This document shows, piece after piece, positions 24,089 to 32,587 of a stretch of DNA of 37,601 nucleotides. The notes beneath the pieces are model-generated. The model saw only the letters and a list, made by a program, of their open reading frames with translations, had not been told where the DNA came from and made no database searches. A program made the position numbers and the translations under genes. Within the stretch, counting starts at the first letter, position 1, and every line of letters starts with the position of its first letter. Location: contig NZ_LARW01000080.1 of NCBI RefSeq assembly GCF_000971055.1, positions 1 through 37,601 on the forward strand, in the 5' to 3' direction. Origin of the DNA: Sphingomonas sp. SRS2. GTDB taxonomy: Bacteria > Pseudomonadota > Alphaproteobacteria > Sphingomonadales > Sphingomonadaceae.

Positions 24089-24799
24089 ATGAGGCCGGGG
24101 GCCGCCAACATCGTCCAGTTCGAGAATGTCGGGCTGCGCTATGGCGGCGGGACCGAGACGCTGAGCGACATCAGCTTTGGGCTGGAGGCGGGGGCCTTCT
24201 ATTTCCTGACCGGGGCGTCCGGCGCGGGCAAGAGCTCGCTGCTGCGGCTGATCTATCTCGCCCAGCGGCCGAGCCGCGGGCTGATTCGCATGTTCGGTGA
24301 GGATGTCGTCACCCTGCCACGCGCGCGGATGCCGGGCTTCCGCCGCCGGATCGGCACGGTGTTTCAGGATTTTCGCCTGATCCCGCATCTCTCGGCCTAT
24401 GAGAATATCGCCCTCCCCCTGCGGGTGAACGGCGTCGCCGAGGCCGATATCGATACGCCGGTGCGCGAAATGCTCGACTGGGTCGGGCTGTCGGCGCGCG
24501 CCCATGCCCGGCCCGCCACGCTATCGGGCGGCGAGCAGCAGCGCGTCGCGATCGCCCGCGCGGTGATCGGCCGCCCGGAGATCCTGGTCGCCGACGAACC
24601 GACCGGCAATGTCGATCCTGAAATGGCCGAACGGCTGCTCTACCTGTTCGTCGCGCTCAACAAGCTGGGCACGACGATCCTGGTAGCGACCCATGATCTC
24701 CATCTCGTGCCGCGCGTGCCCAATGCCCAGATCATCCGCCTCGACAATGGCCGGCTGTCGAACCCGACGCCGCAGGCCGAACCGCTGAGGATCGGCTGA
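24089..24799 (+). CDS. ftsE: FtsE, cell division ATP-binding protein
   Basis: A 236-residue ABC ATPase that partners FtsX. It has Walker [11 protein letters not shown] loop [17 protein letters not shown], signature [14 protein letters not shown], Walker [13 protein letters not shown] and H-loop ATHDL. FtsEX transmits ATP hydrolysis across the inner membrane to activate septal peptidoglycan hydrolases. The frame is open to 23858, but the family N-terminus and AGGATAGGG upstream place the start at 24089. Its stop overlaps the ftsX start by one base (TGATG), indicating translational coupling. Confidence 0.95.
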   Translation: MRPGAANIVQFENVGLRYGGGTETLSDISFGLEAGAFYFLTGASGAGKSSLLRLIYLAQRPSRGLIRMFGEDVVTLPRARMPGFRRRIGTVFQDFRLIPHLSAYENIALPLRVNGVAEADIDTPVREMLDWVGLSARAHARPATLSGGEQQRVAIARAVIGRPEILVADEPTGNVDPEMAERLLYLFVALNKLGTTILVATHDLHLVPRVPNAQIIRLDNGRLSNPTPQAEPLRIG

Positions 24800-25710
24800 T
24801 GGCGCTGTTCGGGCGAGGATCGGGCACCTGGCTGACCAGCGCCGCGGGCCGCCGGCTGCTGCCCGAAGGCTGGCTGTCGGGGCCGATGCCCTGGGTGATC
24901 GCGATCATGATGTTCCTGATGGTGCTCGCTGCCGCCGCCGGCCTTGCGCTTGGCTTCGCCGTGCGCGGGCTCGACGCCCATATGTCGGGACAGATCACCA
25001 TCCAGGTCGTCGATGCCGATCAGGCCCGCCGTGATGCCGCCGCGCGACGAATCGAAGCCGCGATGCGGAAGCTGCCGGGGGTCGAGAGCGTCCGCCGGAT
25101 CGGCGATGAGGAGATCACCCAGCTGCTCCAGCCCTGGCTCGGCGCGGGGTTGGCGGACAACGACCTGCCGGTGCCGGCGATGATCGATGTCGGCTTCGCG
25201 CCCGGCGCTCGCGACGGGATCGGGCGGGCGGAGGCGGCGGTGCGTATGATCACCCCCCGCGCCCGGATCGACGCGCATGCGCAATGGCTGGGGCCGCTCG
25301 CCGGCCTGATCGGCTCGCTGCGCTGGCTGGCCGGAGTGCTGGTCCTGCTGATGGCGGCGGCGGCGGCGTTCACCGTCGTACTCGCCGCGCGCGCGGCGCT
25401 CAACACGCATCAGGCGACGATCGACGTGATGCACCATCTGGGATCGAGCGACGGGCAGATCGCCCGGCTGTTCCAGCGCCGCATCGCCACCGACGCACTG
25501 TTCGGCGGGCTGGTCGGCCTTCTCCTCGCCAGCCTCGTCATCTTCGCGGTCGGCGACCGGATCGCCGAAGTGGGATCGGACCTGCTCGGGTCGGTCGAGC
25601 TGCCTCCGGTCGCCTGGGGCATCCTCGCGCTGCTGCCGCTCGCGGGCACGTTGCTGGCGATGCTCGCCGCGCGGCTGACGATCATCCTCGCCCTGAGGCG
25701 CCGACTATGA
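24799..25710 (+). CDS. ftsX: FtsX, cell division permease-like protein
   Basis: A 303-residue membrane partner of FtsE. Four membrane segments are visible: one near residues 33-55 (WVIAIMMFLMVLAAAAGLALG), and three in the C-terminal half. The periplasmic loop between the first two contains the usual domain (VESVRRIGDEEITQLLQPWLG). The sequence is poorly conserved in the family, but order after ftsE and topology are diagnostic. It ends 13 bp before the ydcF-like gene, so the operon continues. Confidence 0.93.
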   Translation: MALFGRGSGTWLTSAAGRRLLPEGWLSGPMPWVIAIMMFLMVLAAAAGLALGFAVRGLDAHMSGQITIQVVDADQARRDAAARRIEAAMRKLPGVESVRRIGDEEITQLLQPWLGAGLADNDLPVPAMIDVGFAPGARDGIGRAEAAVRMITPRARIDAHAQWLGPLAGLIGSLRWLAGVLVLLMAAAAAFTVVLAARAALNTHQATIDVMHHLGSSDGQIARLFQRRIATDALFGGLVGLLLASLVIFAVGDRIAEVGSDLLGSVELPPVAWGILALLPLAGTLLAMLAARLTIILALRRRL

Positions 25711-25723
25711 CGGGGCAGAGCCT

Positions 25724-26257
25724 ATGATCGTCCGCACCCTCGCCGGCGCGCTGCTGCTCTGGATCATGGGCTTCATGGCGTTCGCGATGTTCCTGCCGCA
25801 GCCCGCCGCCGATGGCATAGCCACCGATGGCATCGTCGTGATGACCGGCGGACGCGGGCGGGTCGAACGCGGCCTCGCGTTGCTCGCCGACAAGCGCGCC
25901 AGACGGCTGCTGATCTCGGGCGTGGACCGGCGCGTTAAACCGCATGAGCTCGCCCTGCAGTTCAAGGCCGATCCGAAGCTGATCGACTGCTGTGTCGACC
26001 TCGGCCATGAATCGGTCGACACCCGCTCGAACGCAGCGGAGGCGGCGGGCTGGATCGCGCGCAACCGCTACAAAACGATCCGGCTGGTGACATCCGACTG
26101 GCACATGGTGCGTGGCCGCTATGATCTGGAAAGCATGACCGATGACAGCCTCGATATCATCGCCGATGCGGTGCCGACCGAGCCGGGGCTGGTCGACCTG
26201 GTCCGCGAATATAACAAATATCTGCTGCGCCGGCTCGCGGGGCTGATCGGGATATGA
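25724..26257 (+). CDS. YdcF / DUF218 family protein
   Basis: A 177-residue protein with an N-terminal membrane anchor (LAGALLLWIMGFMAFAMFL) and a DUF218 domain: GIVVMTGGRGRVERGLALL, RLLISGV, ESVDTRSNAAEAAGW and LVTSDWHMVRG. Members such as SanA, ElyC and YdcF are linked to envelope integrity and lipid carrier metabolism; biochemical activity is mostly unknown. It is third in the ftsEX operon, and its stop overlaps the plsC start (ATGA), consistent with an envelope role. Confidence 0.9.
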   Translation: MIVRTLAGALLLWIMGFMAFAMFLPQPAADGIATDGIVVMTGGRGRVERGLALLADKRARRLLISGVDRRVKPHELALQFKADPKLIDCCVDLGHESVDTRSNAAEAAGWIARNRYKTIRLVTSDWHMVRGRYDLESMTDDSLDIIADAVPTEPGLVDLVREYNKYLLRRLAGLIGI

Positions 26258-26952
26258 TCGCATTTCTCCGGTCGGCGCTGTTCGCGCTGGTCTTCTACAG
26301 CGGCACCGTGGTTGCGGTGCTCAGCGCCTTTCCGCTGGCAATCGCCGGCTCGCGCGCGCTGCGCCGCCACGCCAAGATCTGGGGCTGGTTCCACCGGCTG
26401 TGCTGCCGCTACATCCTCGGTATCCGAACGCGGATCGAAGGCGACGTGCCATCGGGGCCCTATCTGTTCGCGGCCAAGCACCAGTCGATGTACGAGACGC
26501 TCGATGTGCTGGTGATCATCGACGACCCGGCGGTGGTGCTGAAGCGCGAGCTCGCCGATCTGCCGCTATGGGGCCAGGTGGCGAAGCGCGCCGGGGTGAT
26601 CCCGGTCGACCGCTCGGGATCGGCCATCGCGCTGCGCCGGATGATGCGCGCCGCGATCGCCGCGCGCGAAGCCGGCCGCTCGATCCTGATCTTTCCCGAG
26701 GGCACCCGCGTCATCCCCGGCGATCAGCCGTCGCTTCAGGCGGGCTTCGCCGGGCTCTACAAGCAGCTGAAGATACCCGTCGTACCCGTCGCGCTGAACA
26801 GCGGGCTGGTGTGGCCGCGCCGCAGCTTCGTCAAGCGTCCGGGCGTCGTCACGATGCGCTTCGGCGAACCGATCCCGCCGGGGCTGCCCCGCGCCGAGAT
26901 CGAGGCGCGGGTGCATGCGGCGATCAACGCCCTGGAACGCGACCCCGCCTAG
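26254..26952 (+). CDS. plsC: 1-acyl-sn-glycerol-3-phosphate acyltransferase (PlsC-like)
   Basis: A 232-residue membrane acyltransferase making phosphatidic acid from lysophosphatidic acid. It has an N-terminal membrane segment, the catalytic box KHQSMYET (HX4E in place of the more usual HX4D), then the second motif IFPEGTRVIPGD and VPVALNSGLVWP. The glutamate variant of the box occurs in many alphaproteobacterial members. Translation is coupled to ydcF by an ATGA overlap. Its TAG stop lies within one end of a 65-bp palindromic element. Confidence 0.92.
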   Translation: MIAFLRSALFALVFYSGTVVAVLSAFPLAIAGSRALRRHAKIWGWFHRLCCRYILGIRTRIEGDVPSGPYLFAAKHQSMYETLDVLVIIDDPAVVLKRELADLPLWGQVAKRAGVIPVDRSGSAIALRRMMRAAIAAREAGRSILIFPEGTRVIPGDQPSLQAGFAGLYKQLKIPVVPVALNSGLVWPRRSFVKRPGVVTMRFGEPIPPGLPRAEIEARVHAAINALERDPA

Positions 26953-27013
26953 CGTTTGTCCACTTACGTGGAAGCGGTACCGGCCGTTTCAGCTTCGCTG
27001 AAACAAACTCTAG
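26949..27013. repeat. 65-bp imperfect palindrome spanning two stop codons
   Basis: CTAGCGTTTGT (26949-26959) and ACAAACTCTAG (27003-27013) are complementary at 10 of 11 positions. Inside are TCCAC-TTAC-GTGGA (26959-26972) and GTTTCAGC-TTC-GCTGAAAC (26986-27004). The terminal CTAGs carry the TAG stop codons of both convergent genes (plsC and the mgtC-like gene). It probably acts as a bidirectional transcript end and may be a dispersed repeat. Confidence 0.65.
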
Positions 27014-27495
27014 CCTGCGCGCCGCTGGTCCCTCACCGGACCGTCCGGTTCGTCCGGAGCATCGTCGCCGCGCTCATTGTCCTCGGGCTTCAGCGGACGC
27101 ATCAGCCACAGCGTCGCCATGGTGAAGACCGCCAGCGCCACCGCGACGTCGAAGCTGCCCAGCCCTGCCGCGACGCCGATCGCGCCCGTCACCCACAGGC
27201 TCGCGGCGGTGGCGGTGCCCCTGACCGAGCCGCGCTGCTGGAGGATTGCGCCGCCGCCGAGGAAGCCGACCCCCGCGATCACCCCCTCGAGAACGCGCGC
27301 CATCGCCGCCGGATCGTCGGCGGTCAGCCCCTCGACCGCCTGAACGAAGCCGCAGCTCGCGACTGCGACGAGCGGAAAGGTGCGGATACCGGCGCTGCGC
27401 TCCTCGCGCTCGCGGTTCCAGCCGATCGGCACGGCCAGCGCATAAGCGATGGCCAGCGCGATCAGATGGGGAATGATGTCGAACGAACCGGCCAT
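27010..27495 (-). CDS. MgtC/SapB family membrane protein
   Basis: A 161-residue inner-membrane protein of the MgtC/SapB family. It has the conserved core ALAVPIGWNREREERSAGIR, followed by FPLVAVASCGF and GVIAGVGFLGGGAILQ, with about four to five hydrophobic segments. MgtC proteins are tied to magnesium limitation and, in pathogens, to F-ATPase control; short members such as this have no defined role. AAGGAC lies just before the ATG. The frame is open further upstream to 27840, but that part is not family-like. Confidence 0.9.
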   Translation of the reverse strand: MAGSFDIIPHLIALAIAYALAVPIGWNREREERSAGIRTFPLVAVASCGFVQAVEGLTADDPAAMARVLEGVIAGVGFLGGGAILQQRGSVRGTATAASLWVTGAIGVAAGLGSFDVAVALAVFTMATLWLMRPLKPEDNERGDDAPDEPDGPVRDQRRAG

Positions 27496-27616
27496 GTCTG
27501 TCCTTTGAACATGCCCGTCGCGGCGGGCGCACCGGTCAACGCGTAGTGGGCAACATCGCTCCGGCGCGCTGCGTCCTCCGCCGCGCTGGTGCGTTCGGGC
27601 GGTGAGGAGAGCATAT

Positions 27617-27766
27617 ATGGCCAGCCGACCCGAAACGATACCGAGCGACCCCGCCGACACCGAACCGGCCGAAACCGACCCCGCCCCCGATGGCGCCGCC
27701 ACGCGCGATCCGATCGTCGAGTCGATCGAGGAGACCGGCGAGCCGTCGGGCGGCAACCTTGCCTGA
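27617..27766 (+). CDS. Small acidic hypothetical protein
   Basis: A 49-codon frame (MASRPETIPSDPADTEPAE, ending EETGEPSGGNLA) with GAGGAGA 6 nt before the ATG. It is rich in Pro, Asp, Glu and Thr and probably disordered. I recognise no family. The good ribosome site and clean placement between flanking genes argue for a real small gene; codon use is similar to its neighbours. Confidence 0.5.
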   Translation: MASRPETIPSDPADTEPAETDPAPDGAATRDPIVESIEETGEPSGGNLA

Positions 27767-27821
27767 AGGCTCCCCCTGATCGGCCATTGACCCGACGCGC
27801 GGCGCGCGACACTTCTGTGGG

Positions 27822-28136
27822 ATGGGCCAGGACGATCCATTCGAGGTGACAGCGCGCATCTGGCTGTGGAAGCCGGCGCTCAAGCCGCAAGCGTCGGGCT
27901 GGCACTTCCTGATCATCGACGGACAGACCGCCGTCGAAATCCGCTTCGCCGCGCTTGGCCGAACCGGCGGCTTCGGATCGATCAAGGTCGCGGCGCAAAT
28001 CGGTGATACGCGCTGGACGACCTCGATCTTCCCGCAGCGCGAGAGCGGCGGCTTCATCCTCCCGATCAAGGCCGAAGTGCGCAAGCGCGAGGGGATCGGC
28101 GAAGGCGACGACGTGACCGTCGAGCTACGGGTTTAG
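27822..28136 (+). CDS. DUF1905 domain protein
   Basis: A 104-residue single-domain protein matching DUF1905 in length and pattern (FEVTARIWLWKPALKPQASGWHFLII, TTSIFPQRESGGFILPIKAEVRKREGIGEGD). These small beta-barrel proteins are cytoplasmic and of unknown function, sometimes fused to YdeI-type domains. It ends 9 bp before the DUF969 gene and may be co-transcribed with it. Confidence 0.85.
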   Translation: MGQDDPFEVTARIWLWKPALKPQASGWHFLIIDGQTAVEIRFAALGRTGGFGSIKVAAQIGDTRWTTSIFPQRESGGFILPIKAEVRKREGIGEGDDVTVELRV

Positions 28137-28145
28137 AGCGCAACC

Positions 28146-28805
28146 ATGCTCGTCCTTTCCGGTATCGCCATCATCGTCGCGGGCTTCCTGCTCCGCTTCA
28201 ACCCGCTGCTGGTCGTGCTGGTCTCGGCGCTCGCCACCGGGCTCGCGGCCGGAATAGACCCGCCCGCCCTGCTCGCGGCGTTCGGCAAGGCATTCAACGA
28301 TAATCGCTATGTCACCGTCATCTACATGGTGCTGCCGGTCATCGGCCTGCTCGAACGCCATGGCCTTCAGGAACGCGCCCGCGCGCTGATCGCCGAACTG
28401 CGCGGGGCGACCGCCGGACGCCTGCTGCTCGGCTATCTCTTCTTCCGTCAGATCAGCGCCGCGCTCGGCCTCGTCTCGGTCGCGGGCCATCCTCAGACGG
28501 TGCGGCCGCTCGTTGCGCCGATGGCCGAAGCCGCCGCGGCACAGCAGAGCAGCGATGAGGAGCGTGACGAGGATGTCGCGGCAATGGCGGCGGCGACCGA
28601 TAATATCGGGCTTTTCTTTGGCGAGGACATCTTCATCGCGATCGGATCGATCCTGCTGATGAAGGGTGTGCTCGAAGGCTATGGGATATTCCTGGAGCCG
28701 CTCCATCTGTCGGTCTGGGCGATCCCCACCGCGATTGCCGCTTTCCTGATCCACGGGCTCCGGCTGCTGCTGCTCGACCGCAAGCTGAAGGCCAAAAGGC
28801 CATGA
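28146..28805 (+). CDS. DUF969 protein, predicted 5-oxoproline transporter subunit
   Basis: A 219-residue membrane protein of DUF969 with about five hydrophobic segments (LSGIAIIVAGFLLRFNPLLVVLVSALATGL at the start) and the conserved FRQISAALGLVSVAGHPQTVRPL. DUF969 and DUF979 occur as a pair, often near 5-oxoprolinase genes, and are predicted to form a 5-oxoproline transporter. That role is comparative inference, not assayed here. The stop overlaps the DUF979 start (ATGA), so translation is coupled. No 5-oxoprolinase or pyroglutamyl peptidase gene is in the window. Confidence 0.85.
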   Translation: MLVLSGIAIIVAGFLLRFNPLLVVLVSALATGLAAGIDPPALLAAFGKAFNDNRYVTVIYMVLPVIGLLERHGLQERARALIAELRGATAGRLLLGYLFFRQISAALGLVSVAGHPQTVRPLVAPMAEAAAAQQSSDEERDEDVAAMAAATDNIGLFFGEDIFIAIGSILLMKGVLEGYGIFLEPLHLSVWAIPTAIAAFLIHGLRLLLLDRKLKAKRP

Positions 28806-29749
28806 TCGGCCTCAATGCGGTCTACCCGTTCGCCGGGTTCATCTTTCTCGCCTTTGCAACCTCGGCGCTGCGCGACCGGACCAATCCGAAACGCATCGGC
28901 AATGCGGTCTTCTACGCGCTGATCGCGCTCAGCCTCATCGCGGGCGACCGGCTCGGCGATCTCGGCAACGGCCTGCTCGTACTGGGGCTGGTCGCGATCG
29001 CCGGACTCGGCCGGATCGGGCGCGGCGCCGGCGCGACGACGTCGCCGTCGCCGTCGGAGCGTGCCGCCGAGGCGGCAAGCCGGCGCAACCGGCTGTTCCT
29101 GCCCGCGCTCCTGATCCCCGCCACCGCGCTGGGCGGCACGCTGCTATTCAAGCAGATGCCGGCGATCGTCGATCCGAAACAGGCGACGCTCGTTGCGCTA
29201 AGCTGCGGCGTGCTGCTCGCGCTCGGCCTCGCCTATATCTGGCTCAACCCCCGCCTCGCCACGCCGTTCGACGAGGGACGGCGGCTGATGGATGGGGTCG
29301 GCTGGGCCGCGCTGCTGCCGCAGATGCTCGCCAGCCTCGGCGCGGTGTTCGCCCTCGCCGGCGTAGGCGACGTTGTCGGCGGGCTCGTCACCCATCTCAT
29401 CCCCGAGGGTAGCCTGATCGGCGCGGTGCTCGCTTATGCGATCGGCATGGCGCTGTTCACTATGGTCATGGGCAACGCCTTCGCCGCCTTCCCGGTGATG
29501 GCGGCGGCGATCGGCATTCCGATCCTGATCCGTCAGGCCGGCGGCGACCCTGCGGTGATCGCCGCGATCGGCATGCTCGCGGGCTTTTGCGGCACGCTGA
29601 TGACGCCGATGGCGGCCAACTTCAACCTCGTCCCCGCCGCCCTGCTCGATCTCAGGGACCGCTATGGCGTGATCCGCGCGCAGATCCCTACCGCGTTGCC
29701 GCTGCTGGGGGTGAATATCCTGCTGATCTATTGGCTGGCCTTCCGGTGA
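28802..29749 (+). CDS. DUF979 protein, predicted 5-oxoproline transporter subunit
   Basis: A 315-residue polytopic membrane protein of DUF979, with roughly eight to nine membrane segments and the conserved NAVYPFAGFIFLAFATSALRD and FTMVMGNAFAAFPVMAAAIG. It is the second subunit of the DUF969/DUF979 pair. The stop overlaps the GTG start of the DUF2891 gene (GTGA), extending the coupled operon to three genes. Confidence 0.87.
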   Translation: MIGLNAVYPFAGFIFLAFATSALRDRTNPKRIGNAVFYALIALSLIAGDRLGDLGNGLLVLGLVAIAGLGRIGRGAGATTSPSPSERAAEAASRRNRLFLPALLIPATALGGTLLFKQMPAIVDPKQATLVALSCGVLLALGLAYIWLNPRLATPFDEGRRLMDGVGWAALLPQMLASLGAVFALAGVGDVVGGLVTHLIPEGSLIGAVLAYAIGMALFTMVMGNAFAAFPVMAAAIGIPILIRQAGGDPAVIAAIGMLAGFCGTLMTPMAANFNLVPAALLDLRDRYGVIRAQIPTALPLLGVNILLIYWLAFR

Positions 29750-30732
29750 CCAGCCTCACCCCCGCCATCGCGGCGCAGTTTGCGGCGCTGACCCTCGGCC
29801 ATCTTGGCCGGCAATGGCCCTACAAGCTCGACCATGTCATGACCGGCCCCGAAGATGTGCAGTCGCCCATTGCGCTCCATCCCATCTTTCATGGCAGCTT
29901 CGACTGGCACAGCTGCGTCCATGGCTGGTGGCAGGTGATGCGGCTGCTCCGCCGCTTCCCGGATCTGCCCCAGGCCGCCGAGATACGCGGCCGTGCCGAT
30001 GCGATGTTGAGCCCCGGCAAGGTGGCGGGCGAACTCAGCTATCTCGGGCGGCCCGGCTCGGCGGGGTTCGAGCGGCCCTATGGCTGGGGCTGGCTGCTTG
30101 CGCTGCATCTTGAGCTCAGTCTGCACGAAGATCCGCGCTGGGCCGACGCGCTGGATCCGCTCGCCCGCGCGTTCGCCGCGCGCTTTCACGACTTCCTCCC
30201 CCGGCTGACCTATCCGATCCGGGTCGGCGCCCATCCCAATAGTAGCTTCGCGATGCTACTCGCCCGGCGCTGGGCGGAGCGGCACGATCCTGCGCTGGCC
30301 GCGCTGATCGCCGCGCGCGCGACAGCCTGGTTCGGTGCGGATCGCGGGTGCCAGGCCTGGGAACCGGGCGGCGACGAGTTCCTCTCGCCCGCGCTGACCG
30401 AAGCGCATCTGATACGGCACATCCTGTCCCCGGCTGCCTTCGTCGCCTGGTTCGACGCTTTCCTGCCCCACATCCCGGAGACGCTGCTTACCCCGGCGTT
30501 CGTCTCCGACCGCACCGACGGCAAGATCGCGCATCTCGACGGCCTCAACCTGAGCCGCGCATGGTGCTGGCGCGGAATAGCCGATGGCCTGCCTGCGGGC
30601 CACCCGGTCGCACCGCTGGCGGAGGCGGCGTTCGACCGGCACCTGTCGTCGGCGCTGCCGCATCTTGCTGATCACTATATGGGCGAGCATTGGCTGGCGA
30701 GCTTCGCGCTGCTCGCGCTCGACGGAATCTAA
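29746..30732 (+). CDS. DUF2891 family protein
   Basis: A 328-residue protein matching DUF2891: PIFHGSFDWHSCVHGWWQVMRLLR, ERPYGWGWLLALHLEL, YPIRVGAHPNSSFAM and LNLSRAWCWRGIA. The many His, Trp and Asp residues suggest an (alpha/alpha) barrel hydrolase or isomerase fold, but no activity is known to me. The start is GTG overlapping the DUF979 stop; a longer frame from 29587 would run through DUF979 in another phase. The tight coupling suggests it acts on what the transporter imports. Its stop overlaps the stop of the convergent hydrolase. Confidence 0.87.
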   Translation: MTSLTPAIAAQFAALTLGHLGRQWPYKLDHVMTGPEDVQSPIALHPIFHGSFDWHSCVHGWWQVMRLLRRFPDLPQAAEIRGRADAMLSPGKVAGELSYLGRPGSAGFERPYGWGWLLALHLELSLHEDPRWADALDPLARAFAARFHDFLPRLTYPIRVGAHPNSSFAMLLARRWAERHDPALAALIAARATAWFGADRGCQAWEPGGDEFLSPALTEAHLIRHILSPAAFVAWFDAFLPHIPETLLTPAFVSDRTDGKIAHLDGLNLSRAWCWRGIADGLPAGHPVAPLAEAAFDRHLSSALPHLADHYMGEHWLASFALLALDGI

Positions 30733-31592
30733 TCCGCGAGAAACCCCCGCACCGTTGCGATGAAGTCTTCGGGCCGGTCGTGATGGACCCAATGGCCGGC
30801 ATCCTCGAACAGCTCGACCCGTGCATGGCGGAAATGGGCGGCGCGGCCATCGGTCGCCGGATTGGAGGCCCAGCTCTGCGCGCCATAGCCGAGCAGCACC
30901 GGGCAGGCGATCGCCCCCCATAGCCGCTGCTTGGCGTGCTGGCTGATGTCGAAGGCCGATACGTCATAGGCCGCCGGATCATGTTTGATGACGAAGCCAT
31001 CGCCATCGGCACGCGCGGCATGGCGGGCGAGATGCTCGGCCTGTTCATCGCTCAGCCGAACGTCGCTGGCCCGCATCCGTGCGGTCAGGGCTGCAAAGTC
31101 TGGAAAACGGCGTGGGGTGCGCCCCGCGAATTTCGCGCGGGTCTCGATGATATCGCGGAACCGCTCGATCTCGTCGCGCTTCTCACGTTCGGCGACGACC
31201 TCGGGCGACCAGCCCAGCCCCTCGATATTGACGAGCCGCGTCACCCGGTCGGGAAAGAGGCCGGCGAAGCGCGTGACGATATTACCACCCAGCGAATGGC
31301 CGATAATCGCGCAAGGCGGCAGATCGAGCGCATCGGCGATGCCGACGAAATCCTGTACGAAATCGAAGAAATCATAGCTGCCGTCGCTCGCCCAGTCGCT
31401 GTCGCCATGGCCTCGCAGATCGGGCGCTATGATGTAATGGTCCGCCGCGAAGGCCGCCGCGACCGCGTCCCAGCTGCGCGCATGATCGCGCCCGCCATGC
31501 TGGAGGATCAGCGGCGGCGCGGACGGATCGCCCCATTCGACGATGTTCAGCTTCATGCGACCAGACATGACGGTGCGGGTACGCGGCGACAT
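30729..31592 (-). CDS. Alpha/beta hydrolase
   Basis: A 287-residue alpha/beta hydrolase. It has LILQHGGRDHARSWD (oxyanion region), APDLRGHGDSDW, nucleophile elbow GHSLGG and the C-terminal histidine in EDAGHWVHHDRPEDF. A specific substrate cannot be named; the sequence is in the broad haloperoxidase/epoxide-hydrolase/esterase group. Starts at 31592, 31568 or 31556 are possible, and none has a clear ribosome site. The stop overlaps that of DUF2891 by 4 bp, tail to tail. Confidence 0.85.
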   Translation of the reverse strand: MSPRTRTVMSGRMKLNIVEWGDPSAPPLILQHGGRDHARSWDAVAAAFAADHYIIAPDLRGHGDSDWASDGSYDFFDFVQDFVGIADALDLPPCAIIGHSLGGNIVTRFAGLFPDRVTRLVNIEGLGWSPEVVAEREKRDEIERFRDIIETRAKFAGRTPRRFPDFAALTARMRASDVRLSDEQAEHLARHAARADGDGFVIKHDPAAYDVSAFDISQHAKQRLWGAIACPVLLGYGAQSWASNPATDGRAAHFRHARVELFEDAGHWVHHDRPEDFIATVRGFLAD

Positions 31593-31643
31593 GGGAGGTG
31601 CTTAAAGAAGCGCTCCCGCCGTGCCAAGGGCAGCGACGGTAAA

Positions 31644-31677
31644 GGACCCATCAGCCGGGGGGATGACTGATGGGTCC
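31644..31677. other. 11-bp perfect inverted repeat between genes
   Basis: GGACCCATCAG (31644-31654) and CTGATGGGTCC (31667-31677) flank a 12-nt G-rich loop. It lies in the 233-bp gap between the hydrolase start and the response-regulator stop, both read on the minus strand. On the minus strand TTT follows, a weak terminator for the receiver gene. It might also be a structured leader. Confidence 0.45.
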
Positions 31678-31825
31678 CCCGTTGCAAGCCGACCACGGGG
31701 GGGTGTTTGCCGGCTTCCCGACGAAACCGCTTTCTGTGCCGCCGGTTCCGCACAGTCTGACGTCTTATCGATGCCAAAGCACGGCCCGTCGGTAAAAACC
31801 GGCAGGAACGCGTTTTTGGCGGCCT

Positions 31826-32173
31826 TCAGGCCTGCATCATGTGTTGCAGCTGGCCTATAGTGAACGGCTTCTGCAGAAATCCTATATCGCCTTCCAATTC
31901 CTCTGGGACGGGAAGGCCCGAAGCGATCACCACCCGCAGCGCCCGATTCATCAGCATCGCCTCACGCGCCAGCGAAAGACCCGAACTGCCATGGTCGAGG
32001 TTGAGATCGGTGAGCATGAAATCAAAGCCGCCGCGGCGGATCGCCTCGCGCGCCTCGGCGCTCGTCACCACGCCCGCCACCGAAAAACCCAGCGTCTGCA
32101 CCATCTCCTGAAGGAGATGGTTGAGCAGGACATTGTCCTCTACAATCAGTGCGCGACCCAAGGCTTGGCCCAT
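31826..32173 (-). CDS. Stand-alone response regulator receiver
   Basis: A 115-residue CheY-like receiver with no output domain. It has the acidic pair in ALIVEDN, phospho-acceptor Asp in FMLTDLNLDHG, the conserved Ser/Thr in VVIASG and Lys in FLQKPF. It would pass or buffer phosphate from a histidine kinase not present in this window. Upstream starts are open to 32203, but GGAG 6 nt before the ATG at 32173 decides this start. There is no adjacent kinase, so it is an orphan. Confidence 0.9.
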   Translation of the reverse strand: MGQALGRALIVEDNVLLNHLLQEMVQTLGFSVAGVVTSAEAREAIRRGGFDFMLTDLNLDHGSSGLSLAREAMLMNRALRVVIASGLPVPEELEGDIGFLQKPFTIGQLQHMMQA

Positions 32174-32587
32174 AGCGAGCTCCAGTGGCATTCGGATCGA
32201 CAATCGGCGGCGCGGCCGATCGTTCCCGCCGTTACGACGGCGAATCGATGCTTAAGCCGAAAAACGCCAGCGTTGGTCGTCGCCGTCACGAAAAGGTCAC
32301 CGACCGGTCATGATGATTTCATCACTATTGAACCCTTACTCCGGCGGGATATACCGCCCATTGCGTGACGCCGATCGCCTGTTAGGATTGGTGCAGAGAG
32401 GATGTCCACATGACGGGGGAGCCGCCATTGCCTCTTCTTGGGAACGCCTCGACACGAGTGTCACGCTGGCTGCGCGCCGCGCGGACGCGCGGACCGGTAC
32501 CTTCCGGCCATGACCTATTCTCGCCCGCCCGTTCGTCGCGCGCTTCATCTGGCTGGCGGGGGGCCGGGCATTGTGCTGGATAGCGTC
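32174..32587. promoter_or_regulatory. Divergent intergenic region, receiver / adenine deaminase
   Basis: About 410 bp between divergent genes, so it should contain both promoters. I see no decisive -35/-10 pair. A 57-codon frame (32410-32583) with AGAGG upstream ends just before the adenine deaminase start; it may be chance. Confidence 0.4.

Noticed and set aside
32410-32583. 57-codon frame just upstream of adenine deaminase
   Set aside because: AGAGG precedes the ATG, but composition and lack of any known relative make it as likely chance as a leader peptide.
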